Origin: Strigamia acuminata
Taxonomy: Eukaryota; Arthropoda; Chilopoda; Geophilomorpha; Linotaeniidae
Length of the DNA stretch: 64,000 nt
NCBI GenBank assembly: GCA_949358305.1
Contig: OX442316.1
Location: 6,448,001-6,512,000 of the forward strand
Reading direction: 5' to 3'
Part shown: positions 1-10,235 of the stretch, piece after piece
How the letters are laid out: every line of letters begins with the position of its first letter
Position numbering within the stretch: position 1 is the first letter of the stretch
Position numbers and translations under genes: made by a program
The notes under the pieces: model-generated
The model's input: only the letters and a program-made list of their open reading frames with translations
Databases searched by the model: none
What the model was told of the DNA's origin: nothing

Positions 1-890
1 AGGTATATAACCAAGGCCAAGGTCGTCATAAAAAGGCCTAAAAAAATTCCTTTGATCGCATACAAAGTTAATATTAACATTGTCGAATTTAGTCGCTGTT
101 GTCTATTAAACTTATAGCTAAAACTGGTATAAACAATCATACATTATAAAGTTGCTAGGTTGCTTAGCAACCCCTATTGCTCGCTCAATACATCATTTGT
201 CCACATTAAAATCCACATCCGTGTCAGTTGTTCATTTTGATCCAACACATCAGATAGAATTGTAGTAGAGAACACTACAGTCGCAGAAATGAAAACAGTT
301 ATTCTTCTAATTAAACAACATAGAAAAAACAAGAGTAAAAAAAATGCCTGCTGGAAATAAATTGCAAATGACTGAAATAACGAAACCTCTTTGTCATCAA
401 CCATGCTAAACCCAATATAATAATAAAAAGCTTCAAGTAAAACTCGCCACCTATATAGCGGTTTTTTCTTTTGAATTTTGCTACTAATAATTGCACAAGC
501 CCTAACATAGATCATTTACAATCGAAATACCCAACTACCATTTGCTATGTTTTTCGAAAATTATCTAGCAGTAAAGCTCACAAACAGACTGTGATTAGTG
601 AGATTAAATTAATTTATTATACGCTGCTGAGTTTCAACAAGAAGATACAGCATTAAATAAATACTTGAACCATTACGTTAATTAAGACACAAATTGTATT
701 TAAGGTGCAGAATTTGAAGCAGCGAATGTTGTATAGCAATTTTGTTCGCTATTTAAAGTTGTTCCGGACAATCATAACCAGAAAATAATTTTAATCCATT
801 TTATTCAAATAGTGAAATTGGAATTATCAATTTCCTCAAGTCCCAATGACTATAAATTGTAACAGATTTTAAAAATATTAAAAAATCAGC
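1..890. repeat. Block of locally duplicated sequence, no intact gene
   Basis: This stretch is a diverged copy of sequence seen again near 1970-2420, 3520-4110 and 5640-6090 (shared landmarks: the GTTGCTAGGTTGC string and the CTATTTAAAG core promoter). Minus-strand open frames around 174-515 resemble those at 2067-2330 and 5769-5993. They are rich in F/L/I, end in a similar tail (MWTND.LSEQ), and have no clear splice context. I treat them as repeat-borne frames rather than demonstrated genes. I see no RNA gene here. Confidence 0.6.
749..758 (-). promoter_or_regulatory. Orphan TATA-like core promoter of the small secreted-peptide family
   Basis: On the minus strand this reads CTTTAAATAG, the same box found about 50-60 nt upstream of the secreted-peptide starts at 45111 and 46720. 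No intact coding exon follows it here, so it looks like a promoter left behind by a decayed copy. Confidence 0.4.
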
Positions 891-894
891 TATT

Positions 895-951
895 TTAAAG
901 CTTGGAATTGAGCAGCGACAACAGCAAATAATAAAACAGAACTAGATTCAT
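895..951 (-). pseudogene. Truncated signal-peptide remnant of the small secreted-peptide family
   Basis: The minus strand has an ATG at 951 preceded by the same leader as the genes at 45111 and 46720 (TTGAGAAATGGTGTGTG on the plus strand). It then encodes a hydrophobic start (MNLVLFYYLLLSLLN) and stops after 18 residues. The intact relatives continue into an acidic, His-rich mature region, which is missing here. The upstream region keeps the TATA-like box at 1000-1009. I read it as a copy truncated just after the signal peptide. Expression of an 18-residue peptide cannot be excluded. Confidence 0.55.
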
Positions 952-999
952 CTTTGTAGAATAGTTGAGAAATGGTGTGTGCAATACTAATTCTGCTAG

Positions 1000-1009
1000 C
1001 TATTTAAAG
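1000..1009 (-). promoter_or_regulatory. TATA-like box of the truncated secreted-peptide copy
   Basis: CTTTAAATAG on the minus strand, 49 nt upstream of the ATG at 951. It is embedded in a leader nearly identical to those of the genes starting at 45111 and 46720. Confidence 0.5.
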
Positions 1010-1046
1010 CTGAACCACAAGATCTGCGAGGAAATTATTTTAATCT

Positions 1047-1475
1047 GTGTTTAATGGTCCCACTTGGGGTTTTCTGTAATAGAAAAGTGTTAAGTTCTGA
1101 GTTGATTCTATAACTTCATGTTATAGCGCAATTCCTGAAACTCAATTGCCTAAGAAATAACACTGGTAGGGACCGCAAATAGCATTCATAATTAATTAAT
1201 TACTTAATTAATTACTTAATTACTTAATTAATTAATGTTAATTAAATAGTAAATTTACCAGATAGATGATATGTTCTTTCCCAGTAAATGAATAAATTCA
1301 CCCAGACGTTTGTAAAAAGGAACAAGCAAGTAGTGACCACCACTGACGACTTCCAACTGTGATTTGTGAAGCGAAAGAAATAATGAAAACAATGTCTTCT
1401 TCTACGGGGTATAGCCCACAATTTGAAGTATAGGCATATAATCAAGTACATAGTTAAATCGTGCGTAATACACAC
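1047..1475 (-). pseudogene. Decayed relative of the acidic-exon secreted protein family
   Basis: The minus strand near 1242-1475 is a diverged copy of 4898-5208. It keeps the end of the exon (HLSGKF followed by a GTAAAT donor near 1250), but the acidic stretch before it is disrupted. About 180 nt downstream, an acceptor CTATTACAG leads into a very short terminal exon that would read ENPKWDH and stop. The first cysteine of the equivalent exon at 47533 is replaced by Asn. The signal-peptide start is not recognisable. I consider it non-functional. Confidence 0.4.
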
Positions 1476-1613
1476 AATGATAAAAAAAAAGTAAAATTCA
1501 GACTTGAACAGTAAATAAAAGGCTCCAGTCGTGATTATTATTACTGGATCTTTTGGCGAAATTAAACGTACCTAATTAAACTCAATAATATGAATAATTG
1601 TAAGTAAATTTAC

Positions 1614-1752
1614 CAAAAAAATGATGCGCTACTTCATCACCAACATCATCCTGATGATTTAGGTTCATTAGGTTTGGAAGATAAGCATAGAAAAAAGGCA
1701 CCATCAAAACAAAAATAAACCAAAAGCAAATGCAGGCCAGATACAATTTCAT
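1614..1752 (-). CDS. Signal-peptide exon of an acidic secreted protein (paralog of 5305-5443 and 47647-47794), partial
   Basis: From the ATG at 1752 the exon encodes a hydrophobic leader (MKLYLACICFWFIFVLM...) and then an acidic segment containing DDVGDE and HHFFG. It ends in phase 1 at a GTAAAT donor. The exon at 47647-47794 has the same organisation: leader, basic or polar spacer, QVDVVDE, and the same phase-1 GTAAAT donor. That similarity is my main reason for calling it coding. The longer open frame running upstream from 1998 adds a second hydrophobic stretch and is less likely to be the real start. I could not find a convincing downstream Cys-rich exon, so the gene may be incomplete. Confidence 0.4.
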
Positions 1753-2442
1753 ATTTCTACTTGACAAGAATAACAAACATTGAAAACAATGTAAACTTAG
1801 GTAATAGCGCCATAAAGTATCTAAACGAATTTCGCCGTTGAGAATTTCGTTGTCTGTAGGGGATGCCAATCTAATGTACTGAAGATTGGCCAGGGTCGTC
1901 ATACAAAGACCGAAAAAGATCGCGGTGATTGCGGGGAACGAATAAAAAGTAAATATACTGGTAAACATTGTCGAATGTAGTCCCTGATGTGTATTCAACT
2001 TACAAGTTAGCTAAAATTTGTATAAACAAGCGTACTTCATAATGTTGCTAGGTTGCCTAGCAACTCCTATTGCTCGCTCAATATATCATTCGTCCACATT
2101 AAAATCCACATCCGTGTCAGTTGTTCATTTTGATGCAACAAACCAGGTTGACTTGTAGTAGATAACACTACAGTCGCAAAAATAAAAACAGTTATTCTTC
2201 TAATTAAACAACAGAAAAAAACAAGAGTAAAAAATGCTTGCTCGAAATAAATTGCAAATAAACTGCAACTACCACTTCCTATAATTTTTGGAAATTTTTG
2301 AGCAGTAAAGCTCACAAACAGACTGTACACATGTGAGTAGTGAAATTAAATCAATTTATTATACGGTATTCAAGTATAAACTAGACGATACAACAATAAA
2401 TAAATACTTAAAAGGTTACGTAAATTAACATATACATTTTAT

Positions 2443-3016
2443 TTAATACGCAGGAGTTGAAGCGGCTGATGTTGTCGACGGTTCGCTCGTAGTTGTGGGC
2501 GGTCTTTTAATAACACAACATTTCCTATCTGCAATATTGTTGGACTGGAGTAAAATTGGTGTGAGTAGGTACGGTACGGAGCAGCACACAAACTGTCCTT
2601 TTCTGCAGTCTGAATCCGAAGTGCAGTTGGTGCAGGAGAAGATGGACACGATATCGAGACGTTGGGCGCATTCTATTAATTAATAATATAGATTAGAAGA
2701 CTTGTACTAGCAACAGAATGATTCATTGCTTACGATCTTCCTGACTGGCCTTCTCAATTGCTCGAGGTTGAGTGGTTGTTGTGGTCTGGATTCTTGGCGT
2801 AGTTCGCTTCAGTTTCATTCTTTTAGTTGGTTGTGGGATCGGTGCGGCTGGCGCTTGAGTGATGGAAGGCAGAGTAACAATCTCCGGTTGCGGTTGCGGT
2901 TGTTCTTCGATCTCATCATCCATTTCTAGTACCTGTGCTCCGGTATCACCATATTCTTGGCCAACGACCAACAAAAACAAGCCTAAGAGATATATAAATG
3001 CTACGCTTCCTTTCAT
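2443..3016 (-). CDS. Small secreted Thr/Pro- and Cys-rich protein, copy 1 (two exons)
   Basis: Exon 1 is 2734-3016 and exon 2 is 2443-2672. The 61-bp intron has a GTAAGC donor and an ATTAATAG acceptor, and joining in phase 1 gives about 170 residues. The product starts with a signal peptide (MKGSVAFIYLLGLFLLVVG). Next come an acidic stretch, a Q-P repeat and a basic Thr-rich linker. The Cys-rich module in exon 2 reads SCTNC, SDSDC, FVCC and RKCC, and the tail is Thr/Ser/Pro-rich. The spacing (C, C, C, D-x-DC, CC, CC) resembles a WAP four-disulfide core without matching it exactly. A TATA-like run lies at about 3065-3077. The gene is repeated almost unchanged 3663 bp downstream. The function is unknown; an extracellular role is inferred. 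Confidence 0.75.
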
Positions 3017-4422
3017 AATGTTTGCAACAAGTGCACTGACGAAAGTTTAATCAAAATATTCACTTTTTATATATATGCATCCTCCGGTTAATATTGTGAC
3101 CTGCCTGGGTCATCTTTGACATCGTCGGCATGGCAATGCGGCTCCACAATTTCATGATAAGTATACTTGACAAGAATAACAAACATTAAACACAATGTGA
3201 ACTTTTTGAACAACGGCGAAATGACAAGACTAACATTAAATTTCGCAATTGCAATGCCACTGCCGCTATGTCAGGTAGTTCTCATTTTCGCCATTGGTAA
3301 CTATTAAGCTAAGATTTTACCATTAGCATTAACGCCATAAAATATCTGACCGAATTTCGTCTTTAAAATTTTCTTTTTCTGTAGGGGATATCAATTGGAT
3401 GAACATACACGAGGCCAAGTACTTCATCACAACCAGGAAAAGGTGCCCAACGTATAAATGAAGAAAAAATGTATCAGTTGACATTCTCAAAGCGATTTTA
3501 GTCGGAATAGTTTTTACAGTTACAGTATTCTTCTAATTACAGAAATAGAAAAAACAAGAGTAAAAAAATGTCCGCTGGAACTAAATTGCAAATGACTGTG
3601 GTAACGAAGCCTCTTTGTCATCAGCCATGTTACCCAATATAATAACAATAATAAACCTCAAGTAAAACTCGCCACCTAGCGGTTTTTTCTTTTGAATTTT
3701 GCTACTAATAATTGCACAAGCCCTAACTTAGATCATTTAGTTGTTGATATTTTACAATCCATTTCCTATGTTTGTTGAAAATTTCCCAGCAGTAGAGGCT
3801 CACAAACAGACTGTACCCACGTGATTAGTGGAGTGTTCGTTCTCCATCCCTTTTATCATGTCACTATGATAATTTGTGACACTGCCTGTGCGCAGCGCCA
3901 CCTATGTACTTTCACGTAAATAAGCAAATAAGCTCACCTAGCATGCCTCGTGTCTGACTTCAATCCTAATGAATCTTCACCCATCAAGATCAAGGAACAC
4001 AATAATTAGTGAGATTAAATTAATTTATTATACGCTGCTAAGTTTCAACAAGAAGATACAGCATTAAATAAATACTGGTACTTGAAACATTATGTTAATT
4101 AACAAGCAAATTGCATTTAAGATGCGAACAGAATTGCCATACAACATTAGTCGTATAGCAATTCTGTTCGCTATTTAAAGTTGATCCGGACAATCATAAC
4201 CAGAAAATTATTCTAATCTATTTTGCTCAAATAATTAGATTGTAATTATCAAGTGCCAAATTTATCACCATAAATTGTGACAGTTTTCAGGAATATTCAA
4301 AGTATTTAGTGTTAATTTAAAGCATACTTTTTCTTTATTTCTTATTGTAATATCTGTACGATAATAGAACATCAATTTTTCCTAATGGTTTTAAATTCCG
4401 CATTACATAACTTTACATTGTA
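3017..4422. repeat. Gene-free duplicated filler between the two secreted-protein blocks
   Basis: Segments around 3150-3260 and 3520-3830 are diverged, rearranged copies of sequence at 1740-1800 and 300-560. The stretch at 4010-4240 repeats 595-800. No intact coding exon or RNA gene is recognisable. Confidence 0.5.
4171..4180 (-). promoter_or_regulatory. Orphan TATA-like core promoter (second copy)
   Basis: CTTTAAATAG on the minus strand, in a segment matching 700-790. No coding exon follows; like 749-758 it appears to be the remains of a lost gene copy. Confidence 0.35.
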
Positions 4423-4427
4423 TGTAC

Positions 4428-4705
4428 GAGTCGTGGTCTTAAAAATCGTCCCAGTCCAGCTTGAAGCTCACCTGTATTCACCAGGTAGTGCAAATCCTCA
4501 TTGATATGTTGTGACTAATTGACATTTAGATGATGTCAAACAATCATCTAAACCCATGATGTGAAGATGATTGAATGACATCATTTAAATGTCAATTTGT
4601 CTCAACATATCAGTGAGTTTTTACACTAGCTGGTGGATACAGCCAAAAATGCTCATTCTACAGCAGAGCTTCAAGCTGGACTGGGACGATGTTTATGACC
4701 ACGAC
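4428..4705. mobile_element. Foldback / MITE-like element with a 5-bp target duplication
   Basis: The ends form long imperfect inverted repeats: GTCGTGGTC, then CGTCCCAGTCCAGCTTGAAG on the left, mirrored on the right. The inner part is also palindromic (ATGATGTCA and TGACATCAT, GATATGTTG and CAACATATC). TGTAC flanks both sides (4423-4427 and 4706-4710), consistent with a 5-bp target-site duplication. No coding capacity is seen. Confidence 0.7.
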
Positions 4706-4753
4706 TGTACAGTTTTGAATGTTGAATGTGTTTAAATTATACCGCGTCTGTGT

Positions 4754-5083
4754 TTAATGGTTCCACTTGGGGCATTCTGTAATAGAAAAGTGTTAAGTTC
4801 TCAGTTGATTATATAGCTTCATGTTGTAGCGAAATTCCTGTAACTCAATTGCCTGAGAAATAACACTGGTAGATATCGCAAATAGCATCAGTAATTGTTA
4901 ACTAATAGTAAATTTACCAGATAGATGATGTGTACTTTCATCACCAACATCAACTTGGTGATCTAACTTCCCCAGTAAATGAATAAATTCACCCAGACGT
5001 TTGTAAAAAGGAACAAGCAAGTAGTGACCATCATTGACGCCTTCCAACTGTGATTTGTGAAGCGAAAGGAATAATGAAGCCAA
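4754..5083 (-). CDS. Possible shortened paralog of the acidic-exon secreted protein
   Basis: The open frame 4898-5083 ends with an acidic segment (QVDVGDE, then HHLSG) and a GTAAAT donor, as in the exons at 1614-1752, 5305-5443 and 47647-47794. About 130 nt further on, an acceptor (CTATTACAG) at 4777-4778 leads to a 23-nt exon reading ECPKWNH and a stop. This exon has only the first cysteine of the eight-Cys exon at 47295-47533. The N-terminus is not a convincing signal peptide. It could be a decayed gene or an internal exon of the gene starting at 5443. Confidence 0.3.
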
Positions 5084-5304
5084 TTTCTTCTTCTAGGGTA
5101 TATAGCCCACAATTTGAAGTATAGGCATATAATCAAGTACATAGTTAAATCGTGCATAATACACACAATGATAAAATAACAGTAAAATTCATACTTGAAC
5201 AGTAACAAAAAGGCTCCAGTCGTAATTATTATTACTGGATCTTTTGGCGAAATTAAACGTACCTAATTAAACTCAATAATATGAATAATTGTAAGTAAAT
5301 TTAC

Positions 5305-5443
5305 CAAAAAAATGATGCGCTACTTCATCACCAACATCACCCTGATGATTTAGCTTTATTGGGCTTGGAAGAAAAGCATAGATAAGAGGCACCATCAAAA
5401 TAAAAATAAACGAAAAGCAAATGCAGGCCAGGTACAATTTCAT
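5305..5443 (-). CDS. Signal-peptide exon of an acidic secreted protein, second local copy, partial
   Basis: This is the near-identical counterpart of 1614-1752, offset by about 3.69 kb. From the ATG at 5443 it encodes MKLYLACICFSFIF..., then GDVGDE and HHFFG, and ends in phase 1 at GTAAAT. It may splice to the exon ending at 4898-5083 and the tiny terminal exon at 4754-4776. I could not identify the acceptor with confidence, so only this exon is called. Confidence 0.4.
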
Positions 5444-6105
5444 ATTTCTACTTGACAAGAATAACAAACATTGAAAAGAATGTAAACTTTGGTAATAGCG
5501 CCGTAAAGTATCTGACCGAATTTCGCCATTGATAAAGTCGTTGTGTGTAGGGGATGCCAATCTGATGTACCGAAGATTGGCCAGGATCGTCATACAAATG
5601 CCGAAAACGATCCCTAAGAACAAATGAAAAGTTAATATAAACATTGTCGAATGTACTCGCTGATGTGTATTCAACAAACTTGTATAAACAATCATACATT
5701 ATAAAGTTGCTAGGTTGCCTAGCAACTCCTATTGCTCGCTCAATATATCATTCGTCCTACATTAAAATTCACATCCGTGTCAGTTGTTCATTTTGATCCA
5801 ACAAACCAGGTTGACTTGCAGTAGAGAACACTACAGTCACAAAAATAAAAACAGTTATTCTTCTAATTAAACAACAGAAAAAACAAGAGTAAAAAAATCC
5901 TTGCTGGAAATAAATTGCACATAAACTGCAACTACCACTTCCTATGATTTTTGAAAATTTTTGAGCAGTAAAGTTCACAAACAGACTGTACACACGTGAG
6001 TAGTGAGATTAAATCAATTTATTATACGGTATTCAAGTATAAACTAGACGATACAACAATAAATAAATATTTAAAAGGTTACGTAAATTAACATATACAT
6101 TTTAT

Positions 6106-6679
6106 TTAATACGCAGGAGTTGAAGCGGCTGATGTTGTCGACGGTTCGCTCGTAGTTGTGGGTGGTCTTTTAATAACACAACATTTCCTATCTGCAATAT
6201 TGTTAGACTGGAGTAAAATTGGTGTGAGTAGGTACGGTACGGAGCAGCACACAAACTGTCCTTTTCTGCAGTCTGAATCCGAAGTGCAGTTGGTGCAGGA
6301 GAAGATGGACACGATATCGAGACGTTGGGCGCATTCTATTAATTAATAATATAGATTAGAAGACTTGTACTAGCAACAGAATGATTCATTGCTTACGATC
6401 TTCCTGACTGGCCTTCTCAATTGCTCGAGGTTGAGTGGTTGTTGTGGTCTGGATTCTTGGCGTAGTTCGCTTCAGTTTCATTCTTTTAGTTGGTTGTGGG
6501 ATCGGTGCGGCTGGCGCTTGAGTGATGGGAGGCAGAGTAACAATCTCCGGTTGCGGTTGCGGTTGTTCTTCGATCTCATCATCCATTTCTAGTACCTGTG
6601 CTCCGGTATCGCCATATTCTTGGCCAACGACCAACAAAAACAAGCCTAAGAGATATATAAATGCTACGCTTCCTTTCAT
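6106..6679 (-). CDS. Small secreted Thr/Pro- and Cys-rich protein, copy 2 (two exons)
   Basis: Exon 1 is 6397-6679 and exon 2 is 6106-6335, exactly 3663 bp from copy 1. Every splice site, cysteine and stop is retained, and I noted only a Ser-to-Pro change in the Pro-rich stretch. The predicted product is again about 170 residues with a cleavable signal peptide. Conservation of both frames in a region where neighbouring sequence has drifted suggests either very recent duplication or selection. A TATA-like run lies upstream near 6724-6736. The function is unknown. Confidence 0.75.
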
Positions 6680-6713
6680 AATGTTTGCAACAAGTGCACT
6701 GACGAAAGTTTAA

Positions 6714-7424
6714 TCAAAACATTCACTTTTTATATATGCATCCTCCTCGTAATATTGTGACCTGCCTGGGTCATCTCGTTATCATATTAACTAGTTTCAG
6801 GTGCGTTTGCTGAAGGTCACGCTTGTAAGTGAGGTCGAGTCGTGAAAATATGATTATGTCTGGAAAAAAATGTCCTGGAGGTTATTTTTTTTTATTAAAA
6901 AAAAGTATTTTTACTTAATTTGTTTTTGTTTGTAAATTTTTGCTATTGAAATTGTCAAATTGATAAATCGAGTTTCAATTAAACTTTTGCTAAAACATGG
7001 ATGAAATTGTTTGTTAAAATTGTAAATAATTTTTTCTCCAAATGAGTTGAAAATTGAAGAAAAAAATATTTTTTTTTAGGTTATAAAGTTTTGAACACGT
7101 GATTCTGAGATGTTTAACTACCAGTGCATCCATCTTTTTAACCAAATTTCTTCCGTCATAAGGCCATTCCTCTTTTTAGATACTTGTGGGCAGTCTGGGT
7201 CAGGTCTGAAGGTCATGCCCGATTAGTTATAGACGAAATTTGTTGTTAATAAAAATTGTGTTGCTATGGGAACACTTAATGATCATCTCTTCCTGTCAAT
7301 AACGTGTTTATTGAAGAGCATACAAGCACTAGTGCAAAATACACAAACAACAAGTTTCATTCAGCTTGGTAATGGGCAATGGAATTTTTTTCCCTTTTCG
7401 TCAATTATTTTTCTTCTCTTTTAC
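6714..7424. other. Intergenic, AT-rich, no recognised feature
   Basis: Homopolymer-rich spacer between the secreted-protein block and the EXD1-like gene. The plus-strand frame 7266-7547 is antisense to the last EXD1-like exon and has no independent support. Confidence 0.6.
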
Positions 7425-8310
7425 TCATTTTTGAATTTCATTCTTTTTATCGGGTTCGTCTTCGCTCGCCAAATTCTCCTCCGTACTCAACTGTTTAGCC
7501 GTGAGTCGTTCAAACACCGAATTGTCACAAAGCAAACTGAAAAATAACCAAAATTTAATTTTTTAAATCTGAAATTAAATTTTTTTTTTTAAAAAAAATT
7601 CTTACGCATTCATTTGAGTATAAAGCGGGACAAGCACGAGTGTATCTATTAGAGCCAACTCTTTCATAGTGTTAGTGAAAGGACGACGCCGCCATTGAGC
7701 AGGATCGGCTTTCAATTCACGTTGCAAAATCTCCGTCACGGAATTTTTCAACACTCCATACTCAGCGCATATGTCATCCAGAGATATATCGTCCACTTGA
7801 TCGTTCCGTTGCCCGTCGCGTTGAGATTTGATCACCGAATCAGCCACTTGGGTGTCAAATACATTAACTAAACGCAAATTGAATTGCATTTCCAAGTGGG
7901 TATTTGCTTCGCGACACCCATGAATCACCTAAAGTGTTCAATAACACACAGTGAAAAGATGTAAACTCGCAATCTTAAACTTTGAATTACCTTAATGATT
8001 TCTGTGGAGGTTAAAAGAGCAGAAACGTGATGAATCCCTCTCATTTTTACCGCATCAAAAATGTGAACAACACCTCTTCCTTTTTCATTATCCCATGCAC
8101 CGATCTATGAATATAAACTTATTTTTCCATTTTTTTTACACCCCCCGTGTTTTTTCTTACCAATACGATGCTCACACGTGAGTTGAAGGTTCGTATGCCC
8201 AAACCCACGATGTTATTGCAATTTGATGTAATTTCCTCCACAGTTTTTTCCACCGTTTTTGCATCGTCAACAACATTGTAATTCCATCTGGATTGGACTG
8301 CGGCATTCAT
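7425..8310 (-). CDS. EXD1: EXD1-like inactive 3'-5' exonuclease-domain protein (four exons)
   Basis: Exons are 8161-8310, 7991-8104, 7606-7928 and 7425-7536. All junctions are GT-AG and phase-consistent, giving about 232 residues. The order of motifs matches the piRNA-pathway protein EXD1 and its Egalitarian relatives: a beta-strand region (NIVGLGIRTF), GVVHIFDAV, EIIKVIHGCR, then NVFDTQVADS. In active DEDD nucleases the first strand carries D-x-E and the second motif has HD; here these are G-x-G-I and HG, so the domain is probably catalytically dead, as reported for EXD1. The family role is RNA-adaptor rather than nuclease. The ATG at 8310 directly follows a CAG, so an upstream coding exon (for example near 8410-8510) is possible. 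It is head to head with ATP23. Confidence 0.75.
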
Positions 8311-8910
8311 CTGGCAGTATAAAGTAACAGTCAGTCAGGTTACAAAATGCACAAGGTAAAGAATTGTTTAAAGAAAGATAATACGCTACATTTTCATTCA
8401 GTTTGGTTTAACTTGCAGCTGAGGTGTTGACTGACCAACTGTTGCAGGGTTGTGCAGCGATCAATAAATGGTTTGTTTGTTTCATCGTATGGTTTCCTGC
8501 GTCGGTTAATGCCACAAGAAGTGCACCTATAACATCACTTGTGACATTAAATCAATAATTTCTAATGGCAAATATATCAAGTAAGTAAGTAACAGCTGAA
8601 AATATGAGTGGATTATTATTAAAAATCGGTAAGCAATCGATCAAAGTCAACAACAAGCTTTGCAGGCAGTATTTTCTAATATTTTACTTAATTTGATAAC
8701 ACTTTTTCTTGATTTTATTATTTGTTTTTGAGATTTTAACAAGATGAAAGATCATACATTTGGTGTAAATTCAAATTGAAATGTTATTTTTTTGTATTTA
8801 TTGGCTTTAGTTTTAATTAAACTTAAGTAGTTAGGATTTATTTACTTATTTAAAACTCCCGCCATCTTGAATTTACAATATCACCGCTAGGTTTAAATGA
8901 CGTCATAAAA
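8311..8910. other. Bidirectional spacer between EXD1-like and ATP23
   Basis: About 600 bp separates the two divergent starts. It may contain a 5' exon of the EXD1-like gene: on the minus strand 8410-8530 is open and Cys/Arg-rich, but the donor and phase are not convincing. No TATA box is obvious. Confidence 0.4.
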
Positions 8911-10060
8911 ATGGCAACTCTCAGCAACAGCCATGAGAACCCGAGTTCTACCGAAATTCCAGGCAAACCTCAAGAATTTACTTCTGTACCGCCAACACCA
9001 TCGCCAGAATCGAATACGCAGCAGACGCCAACGACTTTCGGTTACCATTTATTCCCGGAGAGAACAGGCGAGAAATACAAACCCACATGGATGAGCAAAA
9101 TATTCAAAGGCGAAGGAAAAGAAGAAATCGAGAGAATAAAATGCGAGCAAAAAGTTGTCGAATGTACTCGAAAAAGTAATGTCTAATAATGGGGCAACAG
9201 ACGTAACAAAAGCAACAATTAAAACAAAAATTTCATCCTTTAAAGGTCCATTGGTTAAATTAATGATGAGCGCCTTAGCGAGTTGCGATTGGTAAGAATA
9301 TTAATATTAAAAGTTTGTCGGGAAAAAAGTTTAATTAAATAAAAATTATTTTTTCCTAGCGCGATAAAACTCGACAGACACGTGGCGTGCGAAGTTTGCA
9401 GTCCGACTGTAAGCGGTGGATACGATCCTGAGAAAAATCAAGTATTGAATTGATTAATTTATTGGATTGAATTAATTTTTATTGAATATTTGTTTCGGTT
9501 ATTTCAGATTGTAGTGTGCCAAAATGTCACCAGGCATTACGACGCAGTCCAAGGTGTTTTGGCGCATGAATTAGTTCATATGTTTGATTATTGTCGAGCC
9601 AAGCTTGATTTTCAAAACATTCATCACTTAGCATGCTCTGAGGCATGATTTAGTTGATTTAGTTCGATGAGATTTTGTTGTTTAATCCGTTTGTAAATGA
9701 TTTTTAGATCCGTGCGGCTAATTTGGTTCACTGTTCGTATCTGAGTGCGGTTGCGGATGGGACTGCGTCGCCTTTTAATATCGCTAAACAGCACAGGGTG
9801 GGTTTTGAATCTTAGAAATTTCAAGAAAGAAAAATTGAAAGAAAAAATATATTTTTTTTTAGGAATGTGTCAAACATAAGGCAATTTTGTCTGTGTTAGC
9901 AGTTCGTTCTGTGTCGAAGGAAGAAGCTACACAAGCGGTGGAAAGTGTGTTTGAGAAGTGTTATAACGACTTGGAACCAATTGGGAGACGAATAAGGAGA
10001 AATTCGAACGATATGGAAAGAGCGTATCAGGAACGTTATCATTATGGATATGGAGATTAA
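8911..10060 (+). CDS. ATP23: Mitochondrial inner-membrane metalloprotease ATP23 (five exons, one apparent frameshift)
   Basis: Exons are 8911-9291, 9360-9441, 9508-9642, 9708-9797 and 9863-10060. ATP23 proteases process and chaperone ATP synthase subunit 6 in the intermembrane space in yeast. The zinc site is clear: HELVHMF (HExxH), followed by DYCRAKLDF, then HLACSEIRAANL. Paired cysteines (ACEVC) precede SGGYDP, as in the family, and the C-terminus (CYNDLEPIGRR) also matches. Two oddities are visible. Within exon 1 the frame shifts by one base at an A5 run (9171-9175); the upstream and downstream parts both align with the family. Intron 3 starts with GC rather than GT. The gene may still be functional if the A run is a sequencing error. 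Confidence 0.85.
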
Positions 10061-10235
10061 ATTATTTATTAAACTAGTTTTGTAATGTTGCGCAATTTGT
10101 TTTGCAAGTGTAACGATTTATTGCGAGTCGATACGGGTATTAAAAGACACCCTGCCGAAACGTAAATTATAAACTACGTTTCTTTTTTTTAATGTTGTGA
10201 TGATGATGACGTGATAATTTCACGGAATTGCTCAG

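Noticed and set aside
1582-1998. Multi-pass membrane protein of 138 residues
   Set aside because: Comparison with 47.6 kb shows that only the part from the ATG at 1752 corresponds to a signal-peptide exon. The upstream hydrophobic part is not conserved there.
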